Origin: Allomyces arbusculus
Lineage: Eukaryota > Blastocladiomycota > Blastocladiomycetes > Blastocladiales > Blastocladiaceae
Assembly: GCA_027604705.1 (NCBI GenBank)
Contig: JADHYV010000026.1
Coordinates: forward strand, 248,001 to 312,000
Reading direction: 5' to 3'
Length of the DNA stretch: 64,000 nucleotides
Part shown: one piece after another, positions 42,224 to 54,640 of the stretch
Numbering within the stretch: position 1 is the first letter of the stretch
Layout: each line of letters opens with the position of its first letter
The notes under the pieces: model-generated
The model's input: only the letters and a program-made list of their open reading frames with translations
The model's database searches: none
Told to the model about the DNA's origin: nothing
Position numbers and translations under genes: made by a program

Positions 42224-42800
42224 CTCGTCGACGTCGATTGGTGAGAAGGAGGTGCAACTGGCGCTGGCAAACTGCCACAAACGCCGTTTCCCTGGGCAGA
42301 AACCGTGCAGCTGCCACGAGCATCAAGGCTGCTCTTCAGGGTCACGTGGAAGCCAAACGCGTGGTTGTGCGATGCGAGACAGTCCAAGATCTGGCGCGAC
42401 TTGGGCCGCCGCTGCCTTGACCGCGACGATCGTCTGTTTGACCGGCGAGCGGAACCAAGTCGGCAAGTCGGCGGGTCCCCCGACGTACGAATGGACCTGG
42501 CGCCGTTAACTCCTCGTTTTACATTGCCATAAATAGCGGCAGCGTGCCCACCCCGCGCCCGTGCTGCACTCTCCCCCACTGCTGCCGTTGCCCTGTTGTT
42601 CCTGAACCGACTTCGTCTCGTCCTGCCTGCCCGCCCGACCGCCCGACCGCCCGGGCGTCTGCTCGTTTCTCCCTGCCGATCTGGGCGCTTGTCTCTCCCA
42701 CGCTCGGACCAGTTTCACGGTCTGAGACGAAGTCCTCCCGCGCATCTCGCGCTCAATTGACCATTTGTTGTTCAACGATACCCTACCCAACGGCATCAGC
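42224..42800. promoter_or_regulatory. Divergent promoter region of eL39 and the gene at 42801
   Basis: A 577-bp head-to-head spacer. ATAAATAG at about 42530 is a TATA-like element pointing toward the plus-strand gene. The rest is pyrimidine-rich on the plus strand. Confidence 0.5.
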
Positions 42801-45800
42801 ATGTCTACCATGTCGACGAACCCTGCCGGCGGTCTGCACAGCAGCGGTTCAGCCGTCACTCGACCTGGTTTTCTCGACGCGTTTTGGACGGCGGGCACGA
42901 CCGACGGCGCCTTGGCCGAATTTGAGGTGAGTCGATCAATCCACTCCATTTGGCCGCTCCGAGTCTTGTTCCCATACTGATCACAAAAGTTGGGCGGCAG
43001 TTTGACCTCCATTTCACGGTCCGACACCGGATTCACTCGCTGCCCGCGGCATCGCCCAAGTCGGCGCCCGCCCAGCGAGCAGCCATGTCTATCTTGCAGA
43101 TCCCCGACCCGGTCGCCAAGATTGTTCACGCGTCGGGCCACGAGGAAATGTTGATCGTGGACCTGTTCAAGGACCTCAACTACTCGATGGGCGGCCTGAT
43201 GCTCTCGATTTTGCGCGAGCTGCTGCAAGTGCCGCAACAGATGCGCGACGCAATTGTCAAAACGCGTGGGATCGCGCCGCTTGTCACTGGCGAGGAGCTC
43301 GTGCGCGTCCTAGTCGAAAAGACGATGGGCGCCGAGTCGATAGATGTCGACATGACAACAGGCGTCAAGTCGATGGCCGTTAACAAGACGGTGGGCGTCA
43401 AGTCGATGGACGTTAACAAGACGGTGGGCGTCGAGTCGATGGATGTTGATACGCCGCCGCCGCACTCGTCCTCAACGGCGAGCGACGGCAAGAGCAAGGA
43501 ACCATTGCCAGCACCAGTCGCGGAAAACAATCAAATTGACGCGACTGCTTCTGTCGTGCCAGTGGACCACGTCATGTCAGACGTTGAGGAAACGTTTGGT
43601 GCGTTTTTTGTCTGTTGATGCATTCTTCCCAGCCGCGACGAGGATTGATCCAAATTGTCGACAGCGTGGTCGCCGATCATGGATCGCACGGGCCCATCGC
43701 CGCGCCCACCATCGATCACAATCACGTCGGTTCCTGCTTCCACTGTCGCCTCGCCCGTTCCCGGTCCCTTTGCGCCGCCAGTCACGTCACGCCGATCGTC
43801 TTCATCTAATGTCGTTGATCTCGACGAGTGCGAGTACCCAAGCCCGGCGTCGTCGCCCACGACGGCCCCGACTGAGCTCCCGCCGCCGCCCAAGACTGCT
43901 TCTGGCCCGACCGTTGAGCCTATGCTCCCGCTGTCGCTCGATGGCGACATGCCCATCAACACCAACTACAACCAGAATGAGTACGGCGCGGCGTGGACGC
44001 TCCTCTCCGTGTCGGGAAAGCTTGGTAACAAGGAGGCGACTGGATCCGGGGCAGAATCGGCGCAGGACTCCTGTGCTGCGTCGCCCACTACCACATTGCC
44101 CGCGGCCGTGCCGCCTACGACCGCGTCGAGCCTGCTTTCGACCTTGGAAAACAGCGTCCCCGGCACGTCCTCTACGCTCTCCACCGTGTCACGCACCATC
44201 AACGGCCGTGCGAACTCGCCGACTCCGCACACGCCGCTCGTCTCCATGGACTCGGCTGTTTCGCTTGGCAACGACGACTTCACGCCGCTCGGGTCCGCTG
44301 TCTGCTCGGCCGCGCCGAGCACTCTGAAGATCACGAATGAGCAGCATTCGCCCGTCAACTTGGCAGCATCGTCGCATCGCCACGGCAAGTCGTCGGAGCA
44401 GGGCGAGGCCGAGCCAATGGAATGGTCGAGCCCGGCCGACGTGACGGCCGACGTGAGATTTTCAACGCCAGAGCTCATTAAGCTCTTGTTCCCGGAACCG
44501 GCGTCGCTCGAGTCGACAGCGGTGCCGAGCAAGGACCCCCTGACCAAGGTTGCACGTGATCCTCGTCTCGCGCGACTTGGGCCTGCGACTGCGTCCGCGC
44601 CCAGCAATATAATCGTGCCAGGAACACGTCCAGTCCAGCCCAAAAGCGATCCAAACCCAGAGACTCCCGTGACGCGTGGCGGCACGGTCTGGGTGCGCCC
44701 TGCAAGTTCCGTGGAGGTCCGCATTGACAGACGGCCGCGTGTTTTTGTACCGAACACTGTGGCAACGGTGGCACCTGCCGTCTCGAAATCAGCTGCTGCG
44801 CCTGTTCCCTCGCGTCCGCGTTCGCAATCACCGTCCCTCGTCGAGGAGACTACGCAGGTGGAGTCGCCGACGTCAACACTGACGCCGCTCAATAAGGCGA
44901 GTGCGGCCAATACACCGACACCGTTGCACAGCCTGACCGAGCGGTCGAGCAACATGGGATTTGTCGCGTTACCTGCATGGACGGAGATGGGGTTCTTGCC
45001 CAAGTCGCCGACGCTGGCTCGGCACGACCGCGAACCTGGGGAGGCCACGGCGCCGCCGAGTCCCACGCCAACCACGGCGTCGAATCAAGTGCGCGCGACC
45101 CGGCCAGTTTCGCCCGCTAATCTCGTCGCTGCGCTGCTCTCGCCCGTCCGGCTCGTGCCTACGCCGACCCTGCCCTCGCCAAGCAAGCCCGCGGCAGGGG
45201 CTTCACCGAGCCACCCCGTGGAATTGGCGACTAACGAGGCCAGTAACGGCGCTCGCAAGCGCGTGCGGCGTAGTATTGGCGCTGCTGACGCGCCAGTACA
45301 GCCGCCGCGCGTTTTCTCGATTGTCGAGCTCGACCATAAGCAGGATCCGACTATGCCCAACGACCGCCATGGCCCGGTGACGCCCAACGAGCGGCAGGAC
45401 CCGATCGTGCTCGCCCACGAGCGGAGGGATGCATTCACGCTCCGCGACCATCGTGATAACACCATCGCGCCGCACGACAGCCGAAACTCGGCCGGGCCCT
45501 ACCCCAACACGCGCATCCATGACGACCCGTACGCGCGTTCTCTCAATCGCGGCCGGAGCGGCCACTCCCGCTCTCGCTCGCCGAACCGCACCATGGGCCG
45601 CGATCGCGACTCCGCGGTTGGCCTCCGGGAATGTGCGCGCAAAACAGACCGGTACGTCCCAGAGCACCGCAACCAATCGCGCAGACGCGGTCGGTCCACT
45701 TGCCGCGACGACCGTCCTGCCTGCAATGGCCCACTCCCGCTCGCGAACGATCGGCGCGTGTCGGGGGCCAGTCTTGGCACGACGGCACCACCACCTCCGC

Positions 45801-46009
45801 CACCGCCTCCGTCGTTTGGATCGTCGGCGATCATGCAGGGGGTTCGTGCGTCGATGGCCACGTCGCCGCCGGCCAAACCGCCTGTCGGGCCGTCGACGCC
45901 GCACGGGTTTGTGCCGGGAACAGTGCTTGCGTCGCTGGTGGTACCATCGAGGCCGCAAGACCCTCGGCGCGCGGCGGGTGCCGCGCCGATGCACGGACGC
46001 GACGCATAA
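42801..46009 (+). CDS. Large Ser/Pro-rich disordered protein (1022 aa)
   Basis: Exons 42801-42926, 43001-43598 and 43665-46009 (74-bp and 66-bp introns; donors GTGAGT and GTGCGT). The family is not recognised. Residues 60-170 look folded (SILQIPDPVAKIVHASGHEE, DLNYSMGGLMLSILRELLQV), followed by an 11-residue repeat block (VGVKSMDVNKT). Residues 230-1022 are disordered, with many Ser-Pro and Thr-Pro sites. A moderately RS-rich segment lies near residues 865-900 (RSGHSRSRSPNRTMGRDRDS), then a Pro run (PPPPPPPP) and PHGFVPGTVLASLVVPSRPQ. The RS segment and its position directly before the RS-gene array suggest a nuclear, RNA-related protein, but it lacks the array's signature modules. Confidence 0.65.
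43328..43453 (+). repeat. 33-bp tandem repeat inside the 42801 gene
   Basis: Almost four units of 33 bp starting GGCGTCAAGTCGATGG encode an 11-residue repeat. Units 2 and 3 are nearly identical, so this copy-number change is recent and frame-neutral. Confidence 0.85.
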
Positions 46010-46572
46010 CGACGGCATGGCGCGCGCATCCTGTCAGTTGCTGTTGCGACAACGGCCACTCATTCTTTTTTTGGCGTCTCGAAGGAGACAACCATCCAAC
46101 TTGGCGCGTTGCGCGCCGGCGCGCGTCCGCTGGGCGCCCGGCGCGTTTCGCTGATCCTGTCGCGCTTTGCGCCGTGTTTGAATCGCCATCTGTGATCTGT
46201 AAATTTCGTCGCATCTGGATCCGTTTTGGTGAAGGGGAAAACACGGCTGTTGTCTTTTGTTGCATTCCTGGATGGGTAGGAGAGCTGTCAGTTGTGCTGG
46301 CCAGAAATCCACGGTGTTGAAGTGTTGAGAAAGAATGGAATTTCCATTTCCTGAATGAGGTCCACACACACGATTACTTCGTCGTTGCCGAACAGCAGAC
46401 CAGCTCCTGACACGGCTGCACATGATCAGCACTGCTCAAGTCAGATTTCTGCTTGCGACCTCCTGCAACAGTGTTCCACCAGCTCGCGCAGTTGTCTTAT
46501 CTGCGATACTTGGCCGATCATTGCAGTTTTTCGAAGCAAGCATCAACAACCGGCATCTGTCCTCTTTATCTA
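46010..46572. other. Spacer between the 42801 gene and the first RS-family gene
   Basis: Frames here are short and without family resemblance. It should hold the promoter of the first RS-family member. Confidence 0.45.
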
Positions 46573-48951
46573 ATGCAACACTGGCGCCTTCCCGCCAGCT
46601 CGGCCGGTGCGCCGAGCCAGCCTGCCGAACAGCTGCAGCACCCGCCAGCACCTACGCCAATTCCGTGGACGCCGGCGGCCAGTGTCATCCCTGCTGGGAA
46701 TCATCCTGTTGCTGAGAGCGCCTCGTTGGCTGCTACTGCTGCACCGGGCCACGGCTATGGCTCGACCATCCATCCTAGCAACAAAGAAGAACAGGTACAT
46801 ACGTTTGAGCACGATAGGCCAATGAGGACGAGGGAGTGAAGAAATTGGGGCCGTTGGTGAAACGTTGGTGGTCGCTTTGGGCTTGCGTCGCTCACCGGGT
46901 CGGCCCTGCTCTCGCTCATATTCTAGTGGACGATCCTGTTTGCCGTGCGCAGCATGCCGACAGCCAACGGAGCCGTACAAGTATGCGAACCCGTCGTCCT
47001 GCGCGGTGCCTCCCCGCTATCCGCGTGCACTGGCCAATCGATTCTGGACGCGCTGGTCGACATGAAGTTGCCCTTGCCCATGGCCGACCTGGTCCTCTTC
47101 CGCTCACTTGCCTCGATCACGACGCAGTTAAACAGTCTTGTGCACCAGTCGGGGTCGCAGGCCGTTCCGGTCCCTGCGCAGAGCCACTGGTACCGCGATC
47201 TCCTCTGCGGTTCCGCTGTGCCGCAAGCAAATGGAATTGACTTGCACGCTGCAGTGGCGGGCGCTCAGGCTACGGTGACGACGCCACTTCCCACCGCTCC
47301 TGCTCCCGCGACTGATGTACCCTCGTGGCTCGCGCACCTCTCGTCGACAGTAGCCGCATCGACGACGACGCCGATGAGCCCGGCGCCGTCGGTGGCGCTC
47401 CCAAACCCTGCGGTCCCGGGCTATTTGCAAAGCGAGCCAACACCGACCACGGTGCCGGCGACCGTGAAGCCGACGGAATCAATGTCACGCGAAGCCAGTG
47501 TGCAGGACTTGCTCGCGCAGTTGAATGGGTTCGCTCATCACGAACGGTTTGGTGCAAATTCGGCTCCCCTTGTCGAATTAACGGTGCAATCTCCTACCGC
47601 TGCTCTGCCGGCGCAACCATCTGCCTCTGCAGTGTCGGCAATGTACCCGAGTGCTCTGAGTGATGTAGTGACGTTGGCGGCACCCCCTGTGCCGACGGCG
47701 CCGACGCCATGGACGCCGTACGCGCTCACGACAGTGCCGGCGGCCGTGCATGCGCAGTACTACCACCAGCAGCTGGCGGCAATGCAGATGCAGCTGCAGA
47801 CGCATGAGATGCACTTTCCGCCACAGCGGTTGCAGTCGCAACCGCTGCCTTCTGTTGAGTCGGTCACGGCAGTCGATGCATCTGCTCCTCAACCGCGCGC
47901 GAAGCGTGACCGCAGCCGCAGTCGTAGCCTGAGTCAACGCCGGCGGCGGCGGGATTCTCTCGACCGACCTCGTTCACGGTCGCGCGACCGCGTGTCCAAG
48001 CGGCGATCTGACTCCCGGGCGCGGTCGCGGTCGCGTGATCGTGCTGCCTCGCCAAGTTGCAGTCGCAGCACTGCGGCCTCGCATCGCCCTGCTCATGATT
48101 CCATGTCACGCAGTCTCACCTACCGTCCCTTCCCCAAGGTCCGGTTCCGCGCACACATGTACCCAAAGGGCCAGCGGCCGACCAAGCCGCAGTGGTTTGA
48201 CCGGCTGTCTCATGCGTTGCGCGACGTGGGCACGCCGTCCGACTTGGATTATGATGCGGACGCAAATGTGTTGCATTTTACGTTGCCGGCATCGCACGAG
48301 TACGTTTTCTGCTTTCGTTGACGAGGACTGCCAGCGCTGGCGAGAGACTAACGCTTTTTGTGAATGCGCGCAGTGTCGTCTCAGCCACCATGGCAACGTC
48401 AGGGATTATTATCGGCCAGCTCTATTTTAAGGTGCGTTCACCGATTTTTTGTCATTCCGTTTCACGCTTTCTCTCCCTGACCGAGATGCTCTTTTCGACT
48501 GCATTCTAGTTTGAGCCTGTCGACCCGGCCGACATGCCCCCCGCCGAGGTCCTGCCAAGGGAACCGCGCGCGTGCTATGCGCTCTTCAACATCCCGCTGC
48601 GCGCGGCGTTCAACGAGCTTTTCCAGCTCATGAAGGCGAGCGGCGTCTTTGCTGACCTCGACCTACACTCGCGCGTGAGCCCGCGCAACAACACGAGTTA
48701 CGGGTTCATCACGTTGTTGCGACGGTCGCAGTTCGCGGCCGAGCGGCTCGACGGCGTGTATGTGCAGGGACGGCCGATCAAGGTGCTTTGATTTCTTTCT
48801 GTTTTGTTGCTTGGTCGTGTCTCATCGCGCTCACCACGATGGATGGTCTTCTTCGCTCCAGGTTGTGCGCATCGAGGACCCGGAGCATTTCTTCAGCTCG
48901 CCACAACACGTGGTGGATTTGGTGGACCGGATGGCACACGAAGTTGACTAA
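46573..48951 (+). CDS. RS-domain/RRM-like family, member 1 (intact)
   Basis: Exons 46573-46794, 46927-48299, 48374-48431, 48510-48782 and 48862-48951 (introns 132, 74, 78 and 79 bp; phases 0, 2, 0, 0); 671 aa. Modules: Pro-rich leader; exon 2 start WTILFAVRSM...VCEPVVL and a helical segment; Ser/Thr/Pro linker; RS domain at about 405-465 (KRDRSRSRSLSQRRRR, RDSLDRPRSRSRDRVSKR). Next come PQWFDRLSHALRDVG...NVLHFTLPA, the tiny exon VVSATMATSGIIIG and the RRM-like module (YALFNIPLRAAFNELFQL, MKASGVFADLDLH, SYGFITLL, LDGVYVQGRPIK). The end is VVRIEDPEHFFSSPQHVVDL. RS plus RRM is the plan of SR splicing factors (known), but the order here (RS before RRM) and the other modules fit no named family. 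A nuclear RNA-binding role is inference. Confidence 0.72.
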
Positions 48952-49302
48952 GAGGCGGACCACGCGGCCGTGTCGGAGCCGGGTCGGTCGGAAGGATGCG
49001 CTGCGGCAGTCGGTCGGCCAAGACGCGGTGGTGACGCGGCCGTCGGCGCGCCAAAGTGTCCATCATTTTGCTCAACGATGCATCCTCATTTGTACTGAGC
49101 AGAGCGCGTGTCAAGACGGTGCTGGTGGGACATGGTTCTTGGCGAAGCGAAAACGAGGGACATAACTTGGTGAACCCGGTTCAGTACCTTTTTGCCCGCA
49201 GAGATACTTGAACTCCACCGACCCACCGCCCCACGTGATCCGCGATGCTTCACCCACTGCTCATCCCGACCGCAACAGCAAGCACCTGCACCACCAGCAC
49301 GC
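48952..49302. other. Spacer between RS-family members 1 and 2
   Basis: A 351-bp same-strand spacer with nothing coding that I can support. Confidence 0.45.
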
Positions 49303-51292
49303 ATGACGACGCGGCCGTCATCCATGATCTCCTCGGCTGCCGCCGCTGCGCATGGGACCCACCCCGCGCCCATCTTGCAGGCCAATGAAGCGACCATGAC
49401 AACGTTGACACTGAAGACGCACTCTTCTATCGCAGCGCACGATCTCGTTTTTTCCCCTCCATTGATTGTCGACGGCGTCGCGGCGTGGACGCAGTCGGAT
49501 CATATGCCGCAGCTGCAACAGCTGCAGCCTGTGGGAGCTCAACACTGGCTGTCGCGCCCCACCAACGCCAAATCGGGCCAAATCAGAGCAGATACTAGTC
49601 TGACCAGCCGCGCGGCGCACTGGACGCCTCGGGTCGATACGAATCCGGGCAAGGTAAAGTTTGACGACGTTCGGACTCCCGCGCGAACCCGCTCTGATCC
49701 GTCGTTCTGCTATCCAGATCACGGTTCTGTTCGGTCTTCAATTCCCTTCTGGATCTTCCGCGAGCACCGTGAGCGTCTTGGAACCGCTCGTCGTGCCGCA
49801 GGGCGCGGAGCCGCATGCACTTTCCGACTGGCTCGCGACGAGCGTTTGCGACGTGCCCGAAGCTGTGGGTCGGCTGATGTGGATGCTCTCGCAGGTCCCC
49901 GACCATCTATCACGCGTCGTTCAGAGCGCGGACGCTGTTCCAGTCCTTGTCAAGGAGCCAGAATGGGCATCGGACTTGCTGCATGTGTACGTTGTCTGTG
50001 CTTCGCATCATGAAAGGTGACACTTCCTAATACGATGATGTGCTCGGCCCACGCACCCAGAATCGACCCATCGCTGCCCTCACCAGCGACAACGGCACCG
50101 GCCACCCCGCCGCAATCGTCTCCACCCTATGATCGCGATCCCGGCCGTCATGTAAGTGACGCACCGACCCTTCCCGCAGGCGACGCACCGACCCCGCCCG
50201 CAGGTGACGCACCAACCCGGCCCGCCGGCGCCGTTCCGCTCCTGTCGCCGCGCGAATACAATCACTCCCGGACCATCAGTCGCGCCCTACGCCCTTCGCG
50301 GCGATCCACCCGCTCGCGGTCCCCTTCCCGGTCGTACCGCCCGTCGTCGTCGCGTCGCGGTCGATCGCGTTCCCCACGTGCCGCTTGCCGGAGCGGCGGC
50401 AGTGACGATGCGGTCGTGATCTCGACCAACCCGCCAATCGCGACGGGCAAACCCACGTCAAGGGCGCGGCAGTACTTGACCGAAGTGCAGGTCGTGGCAA
50501 CAGGCCCGGCCACTGCGATTCGCAATATGGTCGATCCGATGTGGGTGCACCGGTTTCTTGCGCGGTATATGCCTCGGTACTTTGTGATGAACGAAGCGGC
50601 GCGCGTGATTCGCATGTGGATGCGCGAGGATGATGGGTGCGTCCTGCCAGTTTTTCGTGGCGTGCGGGTGGGTGCAGGTTGGGATGGAGCTTAACATCTA
50701 AGAACCGAATTGAATAGGGTCGCGCGTATTGAGCTCGAGTCAGGGATAGTCATGGGCCACCTGCGACTGAGCGTACGTGATCGGGTGCGGCAACTCTCCT
50801 CTCCCTACTTTCCTGATCTATGCGTTGCATGTCCATAGTTTGAGCTCGTCCACCGCCCCGGCGCGCCTTCGGTTCCCCGCCCTGCCGTGCCCACAGAGCG
50901 CGTCTCAACCTACCTTATTTTCTTCCGCGACGTGCCGGGCAACGCTGTGCGCGACCTCGCGCGCAAGCTAGAGCTGCTCGAGATCAATGGGTTCGTCGAC
51001 ATTCCCAGCAGCAAGCACATGGCCGTGACGCCACGGTGCTGGTACGCATTCATGTCCGTGTTCGCGTCGAGTCGGACACTCGGCGAAGCACTGGATGGGG
51101 TGATGTTTCGTGGTTACCAGCTTCGGGTGCGTTCTTGTTTCCTTTGCGTCATTGATGGACGACGAAGTCCTCACACGACGTGGTGAATGATGCGGCTAGG
51201 TTGTATGTCTGCACGACACAGCGCGGCTGTTTGCTGCGGGCGACGACCGGGAGCTCAAGAAGGCGATCGAGTCGCACGCATGGACGTGGTGA
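49303..51292 (+). CDS. RS-domain/RRM-like family, member 2 (intact)
   Basis: Exons 49303-49653, 49718-49986, 50061-50636, 50718-50772, 50839-51126 and 51200-51292 (introns 64-81 bp); 543 aa. Same modules in the same order as member 1. Exon 2 starts ITVLFGLQFPSGSSASTVSV then LEPLVVP (the Cys of CEPVV is replaced by Leu). The RS domain is compact (RRSTRSRSPSRSYRPSSSRR). Then come WVHRFLARYMPRYFVMNEAA with VIRMWMRED, the tiny exon VARIELESGIVMGHLRLS, and the RRM-like exon (YLIFFRDVPGNAVRDLARKL, GFVDIPSS, YAFMSVFAS, LDGVMFRGYQLR). The C-terminal exon is VVCLHDTARLFAAGDDRELK. It has an extra intron after exon 2 that member 1 lacks; member 3 shares it. All junction phases match the other members. 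Confidence 0.72.
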
Positions 51293-53002
51293 GAAGAGAG
51301 CTGACGATGGTGATTTTGCCGTGTTCTGTGAATGAAAAAGAAAATTGCTTGTCTCCGCATCACCGTGTCGATCGATGAAAATCAGATGTTCTCTTGCCTC
51401 TCACAGCTCTGGCGAGTCGCCGCGCGACACATAAATGTAAACGAGTTCAGTTTGGCTTTGAAAGATAACGCGAACGGCGCTCATCTTTCTCAAGATGTTC
51501 GCGCGAGCGACCGGACTTCGAGCTCGAGGCTTAATTGAGACGAAAACGCCGCCACCGGATCCTTGATCCGCCGCAACTACAGACGCATGGACACGTGCCT
51601 CCGTCAATGTATCGCTTGCGAAAAGAAAGGAAAAGAAGACAAGAGAACGGCACCAACCATGATCGGTGCTCCAATCGGCGACACCTGCTTCAAATCGTGA
51701 ATGCTAATCCAGTTCTTGCTCGCGACCGTGAGAATCGTGTAAAGTCTGCAAAATCGTGTGAAGTCTGGAGGATACAGACAATCCGCATCCATCAGTTCAA
51801 TCCGCATCCATCAGTTGGTCATGGGCACGGTGACCGTCGCTGAAAGCAAGCAAGGAAACATGACGAACCCCAGGTCCGGTCGGCCGGGCACGTCCGTACC
51901 CGCGTGCGAATTACCCAACCATAGCCCCGTTTCACGTGCGGCACAGAGAAGCGGGCGCACGGCGACGGGAGCGTTGATGGCTACGGACGTGGCGCCCGGC
52001 CAAGCGCGTGGGTAGAGATCGTCGGCCGGATCTGCTGGATAACAGACGATCGCACAGCCATGGTCAAAGAGTGGGAGGGGAGCGAAATGAAGATGTAAAA
52101 CGTAAGCCAGCGAGAGGTGTTATCGCTTCGCTGACAAACCACCACCCACATCCGTTGCCATCGGCACTTGGAACATGAATAACCTGCGGGCTGGCGCTGC
52201 GTGCAGCAACATAATTCCTGGCATCGTCCGAAATTTTGCAAATATTCGTGTAGAAAAATGTACTCTGTTGTCGCAAATGGACACCAGCGGTGCCGGAGCT
52301 GTGAGCTGTCACGCCATGTCAGCATCAAAAGAAGAAGCAGGTCACGCAGAAGTTGCCATCGATGGACTGTGAAGAGATATGTAACATTTGCTGCGCTCCA
52401 CGCGTCATCTCTGCTTGGTCACATAGGTGAAACATCAATGGGACTGCAGAAAATTTGTGTTGTGTACTCTTTGAGCGGCCCGCAGGTAATGGGCCATAAT
52501 GTGACAGATCGCCAAATCATGCGGAGGATATGACGGACAAAAAATGGAAGTGGATTGGATGCGGGTGCTTCGAACTACATTTGGGCATGACCTTCAACAA
52601 CGTCGCGACCACGACCATCATCGTGGGAGGTAACGGCGAGTCAATTGGGACGTCGAACATTCAATACCAATCGCATGCCCTCCCAGTACAGCACCTGTAA
52701 GAAATGAAGCCACGGGTGGTTGACCTAAACGGTCATTAACGCAATTACAGTTTGGCAGCGAGTTCGGGGACCTCGTGGTCAACGCGTGCGGGAGAGGTGA
52801 ACACAGCGGCCAGGTCGGCAATGCTACATACCTCTCAGAAACCAAGAGATAATGTGAGAGCAGCAAGGTCGGCCAGGGCCAAAGCAACGACGCGAAAGCG
52901 AGGAGCGTGGCACACGTACAAGGATTCGTTTCCCTGTTCCAGCTTCCAGCCCTCGAGCGCCTTCACTTTACCCGAGTCCTTCCTCGACACGGTCATAAAG
53001 GC
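51293..53002. other. 1.7-kb region with no supported gene
   Basis: Lower GC than the flanks and full of short frames. An 18-bp direct duplication (AATCCGCATCCATCAGTT) sits at about 51779-51815. The final C-terminal exon of the minus-strand pseudogene that starts near 54640 may lie here but could not be identified. Confidence 0.4.
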
Positions 53003-54640
53003 CTAATAGCTGGCCATGAAAGAGAGGGGTAGTGTGCAGAGGCGTGTTAGCATCAGCGCCCGTGCGTAGCTCTGCAAAAAGAGCACGCACCCAAGGTCTG
53101 GCCGCCCAAGAACATGGCACACAGGAGCGCGACTGCTTGGAAGATCAAGCGAAGCCCGCAACCGCAACTTCTTGAACGTCCTGAACATCGATCCCTCATC
53201 CTTTGGCACCCCAAACACGACAAACGTTTCCCGGGACCGGGTATGGAGAAGAGTCGTCTGCCGGGGTGGCCGGTCGGATCTGAGGGCCAGGTCAAGCAAG
53301 GGTCAGAAGCAATTGTGCTTTGTCAGTCGGAGCAAAATGCACACGCACATCGACCCTGATAAGATCAACAATGAAACCCGACTCGGAAAGCACGTCGCGC
53401 ACGATCCTATTCAACCGCATTTGACCAGTTGTTCAATCTTTCTGCGCCGTCATTGATTTGCCGTGCGAGAATGAATACGAACGTGGGCGACCAGGTCATG
53501 CAAAACGTCACCTGGCTCTTGGCGACATCGACCACCACGTTCTGCGGGTTACGCAAAAACGATAACGCCCGTGAAAGCCGCTTTGCCCAGCTTGAAGTAT
53601 TGTTGGGCAATAAAGCGTTGCCAGTCAAGTGCCCATCAAACCAAACGACTCCGCGTGAATCAGCGCGCGGACTCCAAGCGTGTTGATTCCCAGCGCGTTG
53701 ATCCCCAGCGAGTTGATACCCAGCATGCGAATTCCCGAATTGGGCGAAAATGTTTGGGTGCGGACGCGGGGTCGCGAATGGTGACGTTGACCGCGACAAA
53801 ACTTGTGAGCGTGCAGAAGTGCGAGAGTCAGCGCGTGCGTACGAGGGTTCAGGCGAGCGCGAACGTGAGCGCGTATCGGAACGCGGCGAGTTGCAATGAC
53901 TGAGCTGGCAAAAAGAAGGGTGCGAGCCGGCGCGTGTGTGCGAGCGGCCAGGCGAGCGAGAAGGTGATTGCGCGTCGGACCCGCGTGGCGAGTTGGGATG
54001 GCCAAGCTGGCCAAGCTGGCCAAGCACAGCCGCGACCTCGTCATCAAGTGAAGGGTGCACGATACCGTGTGATGAGGCCGGTCCTGACTTCGCTCGCGGC
54101 CGCAAAGATCATCGCAGCCAGTAATTTCGAGTGCAGTCGGAGCGGGCAGCACGTGGGAGCCACCCTCAGATAATTTGCTGTTGCAAAGCCAGAAACGGGC
54201 GACCAAGAGTCAGTGCTGGCACGACACTCCCATCCGTACTTGCAGTCGATGCGACAACAAGATCGTGGCGCCATTGCGTCGTCGCCGACAAGGTGAAAGG
54301 AGAACACGACGCGGCGTGAGCAACAGTCCGCAACTATGTCGCAGCGTTGATCAACGTTTGCAACAGCGCACGAGCAGGCGCGGGCAACATCGCAGTCGGG
54401 TCGAGCAGAGCAGCGACCAAGGAATTGCTGGCTGCATGCAACTGCGGCGGCATCGAAACAATTGGCTCGCAAATGGCAACAGGAGCGACGGGGAGAGAAC
54501 TGGTCCGCCGCCAGCTGCGGGCGGAAGCGGACGGGCATGGTCACGGTCATTCTTGGTGCGGGCATGATCGTTGCGGCGGTGCCCGCAACGGGTGGCATTG
54601 GTACGCCGGTAGAGAGTTGCGGCAGATGGTCCATGGTCGT
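53003..54640 (-). pseudogene. RS-domain/RRM-like family, minus-strand member (decayed)
   Basis: Recognisable pieces in family order on the minus strand. VAICEPIVSM with AASNSLVAALLDPTAMLPAP and TTQWRHDL occupy about 54530-54240. The RS domain is at about 54000-53770 (SPRSDTRSRSRSPEPSYARA). Then come NNTSSWAKRLSRALSFLRNP with NVVVDVAKSQVTFCMTW, the tiny exon IVRDVLSESGFIVDLIR near 53390-53340, and the RRM-like exon (ETFVVFGVPKDEGSMFRTFK) at about 53240-53003. The leading segment and the CEPIV block lie in different frames, and a TAG follows LINAAT inside the first module. It therefore looks dead, though some exons remain open. It is the only array member, with the right-edge one, on this strand. 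Confidence 0.65.

Noticed and set aside
43966-45075. 369-aa minus-strand frame
   Set aside because: Antisense to the third exon of the 1022-aa gene, with no family features; a codon-bias shadow.
42801-46009. Assigning the 1022-aa protein to the RS array family
   Set aside because: It has a short RS segment but lacks the CEPVV module, the micro-exon and the RRM-like exon.
51293-53002. Additional RS-family copy
   Set aside because: Scanned for CEPVV, VVADVM and DAKAVFAHP signatures on both strands; none found beyond the decayed copy to its right.
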